Assembly: GCA_021413965.1 (NCBI GenBank)
Contig: JAIOPI010000031.1
Location: 142,716 to 206,715, forward strand
Source: Lentisphaerota bacterium
GTDB taxonomy: Bacteria; Verrucomicrobiota; Kiritimatiellia; UBA8416; JAIOPI01
Direction: 5' to 3'
DNA: 64,000 bases
The notes beneath the pieces were generated by a model. That model made no database searches and had not been told where the DNA came from. It was given only the letters and a program-made list of their open reading frames with translations. Shown piece by piece: positions 36,102 through 44,501 of this stretch. Positions within the stretch are counted from its first letter, which is position 1. Every line of letters starts with the position of its first letter. A program made the position numbers and the translations under genes.

Positions 36102-38264
36102 ATGCAAAGACGTGATCAGACGATCGTTCAGGCCTTGGACTGGTGTCACGCGACGAGTCACGAGGTGCGCGGGAGCCGGACGTATCAGCATCAGTTGCTT
36201 GACTGGATGGAGGGAGCGGTGGACGCGGCCGGTGCGCTGGCGCTCGCCCGCCTGGCCCCGGAGCGCTGGCCGGACGTTTGTCGCGAGTCGCGCCGTCGAT
36301 TGATGATATCGCTGGGCCTGGAGCCGCTGCCTGCTCGAACGACCCCCCTCGTGACCGAGCACGTGGGGGGCACGGATGCCGCGGCCTACCGCCTCGAGCG
36401 GCTGGTGCTGGAGCCTCGCCCGGGCTTTCGGATGCCGGTACACGTCTATTCGCCGCTTACGGGGGCCGGCCCATTTCCGGCCGTGTTGTATTCACCCGGT
36501 CACTGGATGGTACACGGCAAGACGGAACTGATGATTCAGAGTTTTTGCATCGGACTGGCCCGTTTGGGGTTTGTCGTGATGACGTTCGATCCCATTGGAC
36601 AAGGCGAGCGCGGCGCCACCTTTGTCGACCATGGGCGGCGCGATTTGCTTCTGCTGGGACTGTCCCAGGAGGGGCTCATGGTTTGGGAGAGCATGCGTGC
36701 GGTGGATTACCTGCTGAGTCGCCCGGACGTGGATGGTGCGCGGATCGGGATGACGGGCGCGTCTGGCGGGGGACTCAATACCCTGTACACCTGTGCGGCG
36801 GATGAGCGCATTGCGGTCAGCGTGCCGGTCTGCTACGTGACATCGTTCAGCCGTTTCCTGCTCGCCATGCGCGGCCTCAATTGGAACAACGTGAATGACC
36901 TGTGCAACCAGGTGCCGAATGTGGTGCGTGATTTGGAGACGGGCGGATTGTGCGGGTTGATTCATCCCCGCCCGCTGTTGATCATCAACGGCACGGAGGA
37001 TCCGCAATTCCCGGTCGATGGTGCCGAGCAGGTGGTCGCGTCGGTGCGTGGGCTCTACGCCGGGGAGTCCGCGGCGCGCTTGCGCCTGGCCGCGGTGAAG
37101 GCGGGGCACGGATATGACCGCGCCATGCGGGAGGCCGCGTATGGCTGGTTCAGCCGCTGGCTCGCGGGGGGTGGGGACGGCAGCCCGGTTTCGGAGGGCG
37201 ACGTCGTGACGACGCCGCCGGAGTCCGCCTCCCTGCGCTGCTTCCGCGGCGGGCAGCACATCCGCTCGTGGAACGCCATTCGCGCGTTGGCCAGGACGCG
37301 CGGGAGCGAGCGGGTGAAGGCAAGCGGTTCTGATCCGATACTGTTATCCGGGTCAGGGGCTGGTGCCGTGATGGCCTTTCGCTCGCGACTGGCGGACTGC
37401 CTGGGACTGGATGGTCATGTCCTCGAGGCGGCGGTTTGCCACGGGACGCGCGAGGCCGAGGCGGGGAGGGCGGAACGGCACCTCCTGGCTCCGGAGCCGG
37501 GAATCGTGACGCCGGCGTTTGTGGTGCGTCCGACGGCGCCTGCGAGCGGCGTGCTGATACATATGGCGGATGAGGGGATGGTGGATGGGCTGTGGAGTGA
37601 GGTGGCCACCGAGGCGGCGGCGAATGGCATGCTGGCACTCGCGGTGGATGTGCGTGGCGTGGGCGACGTGACGCCCCTGCCACCGCCACAGCAGACCGTG
37701 GCGACGGTGGAAGGCACGCTCATCATGCGAGACACGCAACCGGGTGACACACTGGAGTTTGAGGCAGCCACGGATGCGATCATGCTTGGCCGTCCGTTGC
37801 TTGGGTTGCGGGTGCGAGATATCCTGCATGCCGTGCGGTATGCTGGCGGGTTGGCGCCAGACGCGCCGGTCACGCTGGTGGGGTCGGGGCCGGCGTGCAG
37901 CCTGGTTGCCCTTTACGCCGCCGCCCTGAGCGACACCATCAATTGCCTTGTGTTGGATCGTCTGCTCCCGAGCTATCAGCTGCTGGTGGAGGAGGACGAA
38001 CAGGACTTCCCGATGTCGGCCTATGTATTCGACATCCTGGGCGCAGGGGATGTGCCACTGGCGCTGGCAAGCATCGCACCGCGCCGTGTCACGATCACGC
38101 GCCCGCTTGGTGCCCGTTTGCAGGCCCTGGGTATGATGCAGGCAACTGCCGTGCTGCAGCCCGCGCTGAACGTGTTCTCAGGGCGGGGAGTCCCGCCACC
38201 GGGTCTGTATGCGGATGTGCCTCCAGATTGGCGCACGGCCGGGCTCTTTGTCTCGCGACCGTGA
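36102..38264 (+). CDS. Tandem alpha/beta hydrolase, second domain degenerate
   Basis: 720 aa. Residues ~95-375 form an acetyl-xylan-esterase-like hydrolase: FPAVLYSPGHW, nucleophile Ser221 in GASGGG, acid in NGTEDPQFP and histidine in KAGHGYDRA. Residues ~460-715 look like a second alpha/beta-hydrolase fold (VLIHMADEGMVDGLW, LALAVDVRGVGD) but at the elbow the sequence is VGSGPAC, with Gly in place of Ser. The second half is therefore probably structural or regulatory. No signal peptide. Divergent from the GH1 operon over 295 bp that shows no clear site. Confidence 0.8.
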   Translation: MQRRDQTIVQALDWCHATSHEVRGSRTYQHQLLDWMEGAVDAAGALALARLAPERWPDVCRESRRRLMISLGLEPLPARTTPLVTEHVGGTDAAAYRLERLVLEPRPGFRMPVHVYSPLTGAGPFPAVLYSPGHWMVHGKTELMIQSFCIGLARLGFVVMTFDPIGQGERGATFVDHGRRDLLLLGLSQEGLMVWESMRAVDYLLSRPDVDGARIGMTGASGGGLNTLYTCAADERIAVSVPVCYVTSFSRFLLAMRGLNWNNVNDLCNQVPNVVRDLETGGLCGLIHPRPLLIINGTEDPQFPVDGAEQVVASVRGLYAGESAARLRLAAVKAGHGYDRAMREAAYGWFSRWLAGGGDGSPVSEGDVVTTPPESASLRCFRGGQHIRSWNAIRALARTRGSERVKASGSDPILLSGSGAGAVMAFRSRLADCLGLDGHVLEAAVCHGTREAEAGRAERHLLAPEPGIVTPAFVVRPTAPASGVLIHMADEGMVDGLWSEVATEAAANGMLALAVDVRGVGDVTPLPPPQQTVATVEGTLIMRDTQPGDTLEFEAATDAIMLGRPLLGLRVRDILHAVRYAGGLAPDAPVTLVGSGPACSLVALYAAALSDTINCLVLDRLLPSYQLLVEEDEQDFPMSAYVFDILGAGDVPLALASIAPRRVTITRPLGARLQALGMMQATAVLQPALNVFSGRGVPPPGLYADVPPDWRTAGLFVSRP

Positions 38265-38385
38265 CAAGGGGCGAGACCGGGGCGAGACAAGGGGGTGCGG
38301 CTGGCGGGGCGCAGACATCCTTCTGCCGATACATTCCGCTCACTATGAAGTGCTTGCGGAAGTTCGAGCGCCAGGCAGCACATGC
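38265..38385 (+). other. Gene-free leader of the putative RNA locus
   Basis: No credible gene. A weak promoter-like pair occurs, TTCTGC then 17 bp then TATGAA ending near 38346, which would start a transcript near 38355. A small hairpin (GTGCT...AGCAC) follows before the helix that opens the candidate RNA. Confidence 0.3.
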
Positions 38386-38507
38386 GGCTTTGGACTTGGC
38401 ACGTCTGCTGCTTACTACAGATCACTGACCGAGACCGGTTTGGTAGGAGAGGTCCCACGCCGATAATACTGGCGGGGTAACCAAAGAAACCTTACTAGTC
38501 GAAGGCC
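38386..38507 (+). ncRNA. Candidate structured RNA (122 nt, 5S-like size)
   Basis: The ends pair in an 11-bp helix with one mismatch: GGCTTTGGACT (38386-38396) with AGTCGAAGGCC (38497-38507). Inside, CCCACGCC and GGCGGGG form a hairpin over the loop GATAATACT, and GGTTTGGT can pair with ACCAA...AAACC. Thirteen bases later an intrinsic terminator begins. The length, closing helix and the stretch GCCGATAATACTGG recall 5S rRNA, but the canonical helix IV does not form and loop C is poor, so I leave it as an unassigned RNA. Confidence 0.4.
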
Positions 38508-38519
38508 GAGTGAAGGCGG

Positions 38520-38553
38520 AAAGCCAGGAGTCGCTTGCGATTCTTGGCTTTTT
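38520..38553 (+). terminator. Intrinsic terminator after the candidate RNA
   Basis: AAAGCCA (38520-38526) pairs with TGGCTTT (38545-38551), extended inward by GGAGTCGC/GCGATTCT with two G-T pairs, and followed by a run of Ts, then GCTTTTC. It points to the plus strand, so it would end the candidate RNA or read-through from the hydrolase gene. Confidence 0.75.
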
Positions 38554-38603
38554 GCTTTTCCGGAATCGAACGCCCGCAGTTGCCACGGCGTACGGGGAGG
38601 GTC

Positions 38604-39062
38604 TCAGGCCGGTCCGGTGGTGGGCTTCAAGATGGTGACCTCTTCGAAACGCGTCACGAGGCGATACTCGCTGACGTCGACAGTTGCGAATCGGCAATCC
38701 ACGTCCGACAAAAACACCTCGAGAGACGGATGTCGGTCGAGCAGTCGGGCGCGCGAATCTGGGGCGGGATGACTGGTTGCCACGGACGCCGAGCCTATGA
38801 CCGTAATGGCAATGGCGTCCCGATAGTCGGCGATGGAGTTCGACCGGTTGTCGATCAGCAAGGATACGTGAGGGTTGGCCTTCAGATTGTCGAACTTGCG
38901 GGTCCCGGCGCGTGTCGGGAAGAGGATCTGTCGCAGGTCCGGCAGCGCGACAAAGGCGACGAGACTGGTGTAGGGGTGGCCCAGCCCTTGGGTTGCCAGC
39001 ACAGCAAAGCGCTGCTCGGCACACACCCTACGCAATTGTGTCCATGCAAGCGGCAATTCCAT
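38604..39062 (-). CDS. Pyridoxamine 5'-phosphate oxidase-like flavin-binding protein
   Basis: 152-aa split-barrel protein. FAVLATQGLGHPYTSLVAF near the start and RKFDNLKANPHVSLLIDNR are the usual FMN-facing strands of the PNPOx-like group. Such small proteins bind FMN, haem or F420 and reduce varied substrates; nothing here shows which. The C-terminal half (YRLVTRFEEV) completes the barrel. It stands alone, 72 bp after the FAD oxidoreductase stop on the same strand, so cotranscription is possible. Confidence 0.82.
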   Translation of the reverse strand: MELPLAWTQLRRVCAEQRFAVLATQGLGHPYTSLVAFVALPDLRQILFPTRAGTRKFDNLKANPHVSLLIDNRSNSIADYRDAIAITVIGSASVATSHPAPDSRARLLDRHPSLEVFLSDVDCRFATVDVSEYRLVTRFEEVTILKPTTGPA

Positions 39063-39134
39063 GGCGGCAATATGGATGAAGCGCGGTGCCAGGACACTAA
39101 GAATCGGTTCTAGGGGGATCGCGCGTGGGGTGTC

Positions 39135-40445
39135 CTAGCGGGCCATGGCACCGGCCGAGACGTAGCGCAGCGCAGCTTGCAGGATGGCGACAGGAAGGTC
39201 GGGAGCGGTGCAGCGGCGTTTGGCGGCGAGGGCGGCGGCCATGCCGGCGGCTTCGCCCACGGCCATGGCCGTGGCCGTGACGCGGAAGGAACTGGCGGCG
39301 CGCTGGGTTCCCGACAGGCAGCGCCCGGCCACGAGCAGGTTCAGCACGCGGCGCGGGAGCAAGGCGCGGTAAGGGATGTCATACGGGCCGGGATACAGGG
39401 GCGGTTCGCGGCTGGCAGATCCTTCTGTCGCGCGGTTGGAGTGAAGGTCGAGGTACCAGGCGCCCGTGGCGATGGCATCGTCGAATCGCCGCTGCGCCTG
39501 AATATCGTTCGCGGTCAGCACGTAGCGTCCCACGATGCGACGCGTTTCGCGCACGCCGATGTACGGGCCGCTCGTGATCAGGTATGCCTTGCGAAACGCG
39601 GGCACCTTCTCCTTCCAGCGTTCGAACATGACCTGGGCGTCGGCACGCCCCTGGATTTCGGCGCGGGTGAGATCCGCGGCATCCGCGCCGTTGCCAGGGA
39701 CGCGCACGGCGTGGACGTAGGCTTCGTTGGGCGCAAAGGGGTGTGAAAAGCCAGGGCCGTAGAAAACCGGCAGTTCGCCGCGGTCGAGTGCACGCCGGCA
39801 CTCCCGCCGCGCCGCCTGCTCAGCGGCGGCTGTCCAGCGTGCCACGTTGCCAATGCGAAAATGCAGGGTCATGGGCTGCGTCGGTGCCGTCAGTTCCGTC
39901 CGTGCACCGGCGAAATGCGCCACATCCGCGTCTCCGGTGGCGTCGATAACCTGCCTGGCCTGAATGGCCACGAGCCCGTCCTTGTTGGCGACCAGCACGC
40001 GCTGTATGCGACCGCTCTTGACGGAGGCTTCGCAGACGGACGAGTGATAGAGCACATGGACGCCGGCCGCGAGCAGAGCGCGGTCCAGAATCACCTTCAG
40101 CGCTTCGATGTTGCGCACGAAGGCGGTCTTGTGGGGCCAGTAGACGCACGTGGGATCGAAGTCGAAAATGGTTTGTGCATCCGGCGGGCAGATGCGCATT
40201 GTCGCGGCCAGTTCGCGCGCGACGCCGGTCGTAACCAGTTTGCCGGACACGGAGTCCGCGATGCCGTCCAGGAAGGGCAGGCCCACGCACGTCATGATGC
40301 CCCCGGCAAAGGGGGCGCGTTCGACGAGGGTCGTGTGGGCGCCTTGTCGCGCGGCGGCCAGGGCCGCGGCAAGTCCGGCGCAGCCGGCACCGCACACGAG
40401 CACGTCGGTTTTGATCACGCGGGCGACCGTCGTGGTGATCGTCAT
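39135..40445 (-). CDS. FAD-dependent oxidoreductase
   Basis: 436 aa of the FAD_oxidored group. The dinucleotide fold is at the N-terminus (VLVCGAGCAGLAAALAAAR) with the acidic end of strand two in LVERAPFAGG. QVIDATGDADVAHFAG and the C-terminal LLVAGRCLSGTQRAASSFRVTATAMAVGEAAG are family marks of the FAD-binding domain. These proteins are common in Planctomycetes and Kiritimatiellota, often beside carbohydrate genes, with unknown substrates. It begins four bases after the PhyH dioxygenase stop, so the two are coupled and may act in sequence. Confidence 0.88.
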   Translation of the reverse strand: MTITTTVARVIKTDVLVCGAGCAGLAAALAAARQGAHTTLVERAPFAGGIMTCVGLPFLDGIADSVSGKLVTTGVARELAATMRICPPDAQTIFDFDPTCVYWPHKTAFVRNIEALKVILDRALLAAGVHVLYHSSVCEASVKSGRIQRVLVANKDGLVAIQARQVIDATGDADVAHFAGARTELTAPTQPMTLHFRIGNVARWTAAAEQAARRECRRALDRGELPVFYGPGFSHPFAPNEAYVHAVRVPGNGADAADLTRAEIQGRADAQVMFERWKEKVPAFRKAYLITSGPYIGVRETRRIVGRYVLTANDIQAQRRFDDAIATGAWYLDLHSNRATEGSASREPPLYPGPYDIPYRALLPRRVLNLLVAGRCLSGTQRAASSFRVTATAMAVGEAAGMAAALAAKRRCTAPDLPVAILQAALRYVSAGAMAR

Positions 40446-40449
40446 GGTG

Positions 40450-41277
40450 CTAGAATCCCAACTTCCTTTCGGCTTCCGGTCCGGCCTCTTCGACGCTGAG
40501 GTGTTGACGATTAAGGCGGCCGAACCGGGCGGTGGGCAGCATCCCGTGGGGATTATGATGAAAACGGTCGGCGCCGCGGCACATGTAAATCCGGAAGTGA
40601 GGATTTACGGAGAGGTCGCATTTCACATTTGTTCCGGAATAGCGCATGGTCAACCCCACGCGCCGTCGGTCCGAATGGTTGGCCCCGGACCCATGCACGA
40701 TGCGGTCATCATGCAGCGACATGTGGCCAGCCTTGAGTTCCAGCGGCACGGCGACATCTTCGCGAAACTGGCCGCGCTCGAGTTCCAGCGTGAGCACGGA
40801 ATCGGTTTGCGTGGAGCGCTTGTGCTGCATGAGTCCGGCGAGATGGGATCTGGGGATGACCTGCATGGCCGCGTTGGTGCGGTCACTGTCGAGGAACGCC
40901 AGCCAGACCGTCACCGTGTTGTGAGGGGCAAGCGGCCAGTAGTAGGCATCCTGGTGCCAGCCCACGATGTCGCGGGATTGCGGCTCCTTGATGAAAAAGT
41001 TCGATGCCCACAAGTAGAAATCGGGGCCGATGAGATCCTCGACGTAGTTGAGGATCTGCGGGTGCATGCAGACGTCGTAGAGCCAACGGCTGGCCTCGTG
41101 CCATTCGCGAATCTCCTTGGCGCCTTCGCCGGGCTCCAGGAGGTGCATCAACTCGCCGAGATCGGCATTAAGTTTGCGGGTTTCGGCCGCGTCGAAAACG
41201 GCCGGCAGCCCAATCAGATAACCTTCTTCGCGGTACGCGCGCACCTGTTCCGGTGTGAGACCATTCAAGGCTGCCAT
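40450..41277 (-). CDS. Phytanoyl-CoA dioxygenase (PhyH)-family protein
   Basis: 275-aa Fe(II)/2-oxoglutarate-dependent oxygenase. The iron triad reads H-x-D in GWHQDAYYWPL and the distal His in IVHGSGANHSD, followed by the 2-oxoglutarate-binding Arg region RRRVGLTMRY. A start EEGYLIGLPAVFD is typical for PhyH. It hydroxylates a small molecule of unknown identity. It is the upstream gene of a pair with the FAD oxidoreductase. A GGGGGG ribosome site lies near the start. Confidence 0.9.
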   Translation of the reverse strand: MAALNGLTPEQVRAYREEGYLIGLPAVFDAAETRKLNADLGELMHLLEPGEGAKEIREWHEASRWLYDVCMHPQILNYVEDLIGPDFYLWASNFFIKEPQSRDIVGWHQDAYYWPLAPHNTVTVWLAFLDSDRTNAAMQVIPRSHLAGLMQHKRSTQTDSVLTLELERGQFREDVAVPLELKAGHMSLHDDRIVHGSGANHSDRRRVGLTMRYSGTNVKCDLSVNPHFRIYMCRGADRFHHNPHGMLPTARFGRLNRQHLSVEEAGPEAERKLGF

Positions 41278-41379
41278 GGTTGCCCGCCCCCCTTCGGATT
41301 AAAGCGTGACTGCGGCGTGCGTGCAACGGGAATCGCGAATGTCGCGCTCTTCCACCGGTATGGGCCGGGCGTGTCGCCG

Positions 41380-42150
41380 TTAGCCCAGGTGGCGACGGAA
41401 GAATCCGTGAAAGGCGTCAAGGCCACCGAGTGGCTCGCCGGGGCGGGTCACCCTCTCCAGGCCGGTGTGCGGTTCGTCGGGTACGATGTGGCACTCCACG
41501 GAGACGCCGGCCGCCGCCAAGGCGTTACGGAAGAGCAGGCTTTGGTTGGGAGGGACCACGACGTCCATTTCGCCATGTGTCAGGCAGAAGGGCGGTGCGT
41601 TGCCGTGAATGTGTGTGATGGGTGAGGAATCCCGCATGGCATGCGCCATCTCTTCGGGAATGCCGCCGACCAGAGCCGAGACATTTCGGCGATACTGCGG
41701 GCAATCCCGCAGCCACTGCGGAACATCGTAGACGCCGCAGACCGGGAGGACGGCGCGCAGTGAATAGGCGGGAGACGGTTCCCGCGTGGCGATCAGGCCG
41801 GCCAGCGCCGCCAAGTGACCTCCCGCCGAGGTTCCAGTCAGTCCAAGTCGCTGCGGATCGGCGCCGAACTCGGGGCCGTGAGCGCCGACCCAATCAAGAG
41901 CGGCGAGGGTATCGTCGCACTGGGCGGGGTGGGGGGCGGTAGTGGCCAGACGGTAATTGGGCAACACGGCGACGTAGCCCAGCGCGTTCAGGATTTCAGC
42001 GTAGGGCCGCAGGTGGTCCTTCTGGCCCTCGACCCAGCCACCGCCATGGAGGACGACGACGACGGCGAAGGGGCCACTCCCCGCGGGTGCAAACACGTCG
42101 AGCGTCCCGCGATCGTGATCGGCGCGATAGGCAATGTCGTAGACGGGCAT
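41380..42150 (-). CDS. Alpha/beta hydrolase, BD-FAE-like esterase
   Basis: 256 aa. Oxyanion motif LHGGGWVEGQKDH near residue 34, nucleophile in GLTGTSAGGHLAAL, acidic block FCLTHGEMDVVVPPNQS, and His in DEPHTGLE. This layout is that of BD-FAE/kynurenine-formamidase-like and feruloyl/acetyl esterases. Cytoplasmic, no signal peptide, weak ribosome site. It lies between the PhyH gene and the deoxyhypusine-synthase-like gene on the same strand, with gaps of about 100 bp on each side. Confidence 0.9.
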   Translation of the reverse strand: MPVYDIAYRADHDRGTLDVFAPAGSGPFAVVVVLHGGGWVEGQKDHLRPYAEILNALGYVAVLPNYRLATTAPHPAQCDDTLAALDWVGAHGPEFGADPQRLGLTGTSAGGHLAALAGLIATREPSPAYSLRAVLPVCGVYDVPQWLRDCPQYRRNVSALVGGIPEEMAHAMRDSSPITHIHGNAPPFCLTHGEMDVVVPPNQSLLFRNALAAAGVSVECHIVPDEPHTGLERVTRPGEPLGGLDAFHGFFRRHLG

Positions 42151-42255
42151 AGTTGCCAGCTTAATTCATCCCGCGACCGGGATCAGCGCGAGCCCGGCCG
42201 CGGTGAGCGCGTTGAACACAGTCAAGACGAGAGGGTTTGGTACACGCCGGCTCTC

Positions 42256-43236
42256 TCAGTCCGCCAGCACGCAGGCGAAGACCAGCGGTGCGACGATCGT
42301 GGCATCCGACTCGATGATGAAGCGTGGCGTGTCGATCGAAAGCTTCTCCCACGTAATCTTCTCGTTCGGGACGGCACCGGAGTAGGATCCGTAGCTCGTG
42401 GTGGAGTCGCTGATCTGGCAGAAATATCCCCAGAGCGGGATGTCCTCACGCTGGAGATCCTGGCGCATCATCGGAACCACGCAGATGGGGAAGTCACCGG
42501 CGATGCCGCCGCCGATCTGGAAGAACCCGACGCGTCGCGCCTTGGCCTGCGCTTCGTACCACGCCGTGAGTGCGACCATGTACTCGATGCCCGTTCGAAC
42601 GGTGTGCACGTTCTTGATTTCGCCCGTGATGCAATGCGAGGCGTAGATGTTGCCACAGGTTGAATCTTCCCAGCCCGGCACGAAAATCGGGATGTTCTTC
42701 TCGGCCGCCGCCACCATCCAACTGTCCTTCGGATCGATCTGGTAGTGCTGCTTGAGGACGCCGCTGCGGATGATGCGGTAGAGAAACTCGTGCGGGAAAT
42801 AGCGTTCGCCCTTGCGATCCGCATCGGTCCAGGCTCCGAGCAGCGCGCCTTCGATGCGGCGGATGGCTTCCTCCTCCGGGATGCAGGTGTCCGTGACGCG
42901 GTTGAGATGGCGCTCCAGCAGCACCTGTTCGTCTGCGGGGGTCAGGCTGCGATAGTGGGGCACGCGCTCGTAGTGGTTGTGGGCGACGAGATTGTAGATG
43001 TCTTCCTCGAGATTGGCGCCCGTGCAACTCACCGCATGGATCTTGCCCTTACGGATCATCTCCGCAAGCGAGACCCCAAGCTCCGCGGTACTCATGGCCC
43101 CGGCCATGGCCAGCAGCATGTGGTTGCCGTCGGCAAGAAACTTGCGGTACGCCTCGGTGGCGTCCACCAGCGCGGCGGCGTTGAAATGGCGGTAATGCTG
43201 GTGCACAAAGGCGCGGATCGTATTGCTGTCCTGCAT
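42256..43236 (-). CDS. Deoxyhypusine synthase-like enzyme
   Basis: 326 aa. Eukaryotes and archaea use this family to build deoxyhypusine on eIF5A; bacterial members are thought to act on free polyamines, for example making homospermidine. The catalytic lysine is kept at Lys298 in ITWEKLSID, matching the SWGKI block of true synthases. NAD-site blocks HAVSCTGANLEED and FQIGGGIAGDFPI are present. The start at 43236 has AGGAGG eight bases upstream; a longer frame to 44358 crosses the divergent gene and is not real. A strong promoter precedes it. Confidence 0.92.
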   Translation of the reverse strand: MQDSNTIRAFVHQHYRHFNAAALVDATEAYRKFLADGNHMLLAMAGAMSTAELGVSLAEMIRKGKIHAVSCTGANLEEDIYNLVAHNHYERVPHYRSLTPADEQVLLERHLNRVTDTCIPEEEAIRRIEGALLGAWTDADRKGERYFPHEFLYRIIRSGVLKQHYQIDPKDSWMVAAAEKNIPIFVPGWEDSTCGNIYASHCITGEIKNVHTVRTGIEYMVALTAWYEAQAKARRVGFFQIGGGIAGDFPICVVPMMRQDLQREDIPLWGYFCQISDSTTSYGSYSGAVPNEKITWEKLSIDTPRFIIESDATIVAPLVFACVLAD

Positions 43237-43297
43237 GTGTCGGTCCTCCTGCTGCGAGTTGGGTGCCGTGGCGCGATTTGCCCACCTTGGCGCGCGC

Positions 43298-43326
43298 ATC
43301 ATAGGGGGTAATCGGGGAGGCGTCAA
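43298..43326 (-). promoter_or_regulatory. Sigma-70 promoter of the deoxyhypusine-synthase-like gene
   Basis: Minus strand: -35 TTGACG (43321-43326), 17-bp spacer, -10 TATGAT (43298-43303). Five of six bases match in each hexamer. It lies in the 180-bp divergent region shared with the deacetylase-like gene, about 60 bp before the start codon. Confidence 0.75.
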
Positions 43327-43416
43327 AAGACGAGTGCGACTCGCGGCCACCTTTTTGCAGCCTGTTGAGGGAAATGCGGCTTGCAATTTCGGGACACTGA
43401 TTGGACCTTGCACGCT

Positions 43417-44391
43417 ATGACACTTTCCGGGACGCCCGTATTGCCCACCGGCCTGATGACCGACCCGTCCTACGCGGAGCACAACCCGCAGAGCTGGCAC
43501 CCCGAGTGCCCGGCGCGTCTGCAGGCGGTGCAGGAGGGCATCGCGCGCGTCGTGCCGGCGGAGCGACTGCTGCCCATTGACGCGCGTGCGGCGACGATCG
43601 ATGACCTCCAACTCTGCCACTCCTCCTCCTATGTGGAACTGGTGCAGGAGGAAATCGCGGCCGGCTACGGGACGCTCAGCACGGGCGATACGGATGTGGG
43701 CCGGATGTCCTATGACGTGGCGCTGCGAGCCGTCGGCGGAACGTTGGCGGCCGTGGATGCGGTGTTTGCGGGGAAGGTGAAAAATGCCTTCTGCGCGTTG
43801 CGCCCCCCCGGGCATCACGCCTCGGGCGACCGCGGCATGGGATTTTGCATCTTCAATAATGTGGCGATTGCGGCCCGCTATGCCCAGGTGCGCTATGGCA
43901 TCGGACGGGTGCTGATTGTGGATTGGGACGTGCATCACGGGAATGGGACGCAGGACATCTTCTACGAGGATCCGACGGTCTTCTATTTCAGCAGCCACGA
44001 GTGGCCGCTGTATCCGGGGACCGGGGCGCCGCTCGAGCGCGGGCAGGGGGCGGGCAAGGGCACGACGATGAATTGCATCTTCCCGGCGGGTACCGATGGG
44101 AGTGACGTCATCTTTGCCTTCCGCGAGAGGCTCGTTCCGGCGATGGATGAGTTCGAGCCCGAACTGGTACTTATTTCCGCCGGCTTCGATGCGCGCAAGG
44201 ATGATCCCATCAGCAACATGGCGCTCGAGGATGCCGATTTCGCCACGCTCACGCGCGTGGTCATGGGCATTGCGGACCGCTCGGCTCATGGCCGCGTGGT
44301 TTCCGCGCTCGAAGGCGGCTATGGGCTCCCCGGGCTTGCTTCCGCGGCCGGACAGCACGTGCTGGCACTGACGGAATTGAACGGGGCCTGA
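43417..44391 (+). CDS. Histone deacetylase/acetylpolyamine amidohydrolase-like enzyme
   Basis: 324 aa, zinc-dependent deacetylase of the arginase/deacetylase fold. Motifs: HPECPARL near the start, catalytic HH pair in RPPGHHA, zinc ligands in DWDVHHGNGTQD and GFDARKDDP, and LEGGYGL. In bacteria such proteins remove acetyl groups from polyamines or other small amines, which fits the neighbours. The ATG at 43417 gives the natural length but has a weak ribosome site; a TTG at 43381 with GAGGG is an alternative that adds 12 residues. It diverges from the deoxyhypusine-synthase-like gene. Confidence 0.92.
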   Translation: MTLSGTPVLPTGLMTDPSYAEHNPQSWHPECPARLQAVQEGIARVVPAERLLPIDARAATIDDLQLCHSSSYVELVQEEIAAGYGTLSTGDTDVGRMSYDVALRAVGGTLAAVDAVFAGKVKNAFCALRPPGHHASGDRGMGFCIFNNVAIAARYAQVRYGIGRVLIVDWDVHHGNGTQDIFYEDPTVFYFSSHEWPLYPGTGAPLERGQGAGKGTTMNCIFPAGTDGSDVIFAFRERLVPAMDEFEPELVLISAGFDARKDDPISNMALEDADFATLTRVVMGIADRSAHGRVVSALEGGYGLPGLASAAGQHVLALTELNGA

Positions 44392-44501
44392 GCCGGAGCG
44401 ATGCAGGAGGCCGGCGCGTCGCGCTCGCCTGTGATGGCATCGCGGCTCCGGTCTCCCGAAAGGTTGCCGCCGGGGCCGAAACTCCGTACGGTACGCCCGT
44501 C

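Noticed and set aside
38386..38507. Calling the structured region a 5S rRNA gene
   Set aside because: Size, closing helix and GCCGATAATACTGG resemble 5S, but helix IV and loop C do not match and an alternative strong pairing is present. It was kept only as an unassigned RNA candidate.
43381..43416. TTG start for the deacetylase-like gene
   Set aside because: It has a fair GAGGG site, but the added residues do not look like the family and the ATG at 43417 gives a natural start. It remains an alternative.
43237..44358. Upstream extension of the deoxyhypusine-synthase-like frame
   Set aside because: The extension runs antisense through the whole deacetylase-like gene and past the promoter; the true start is at 43236 with a strong ribosome site.
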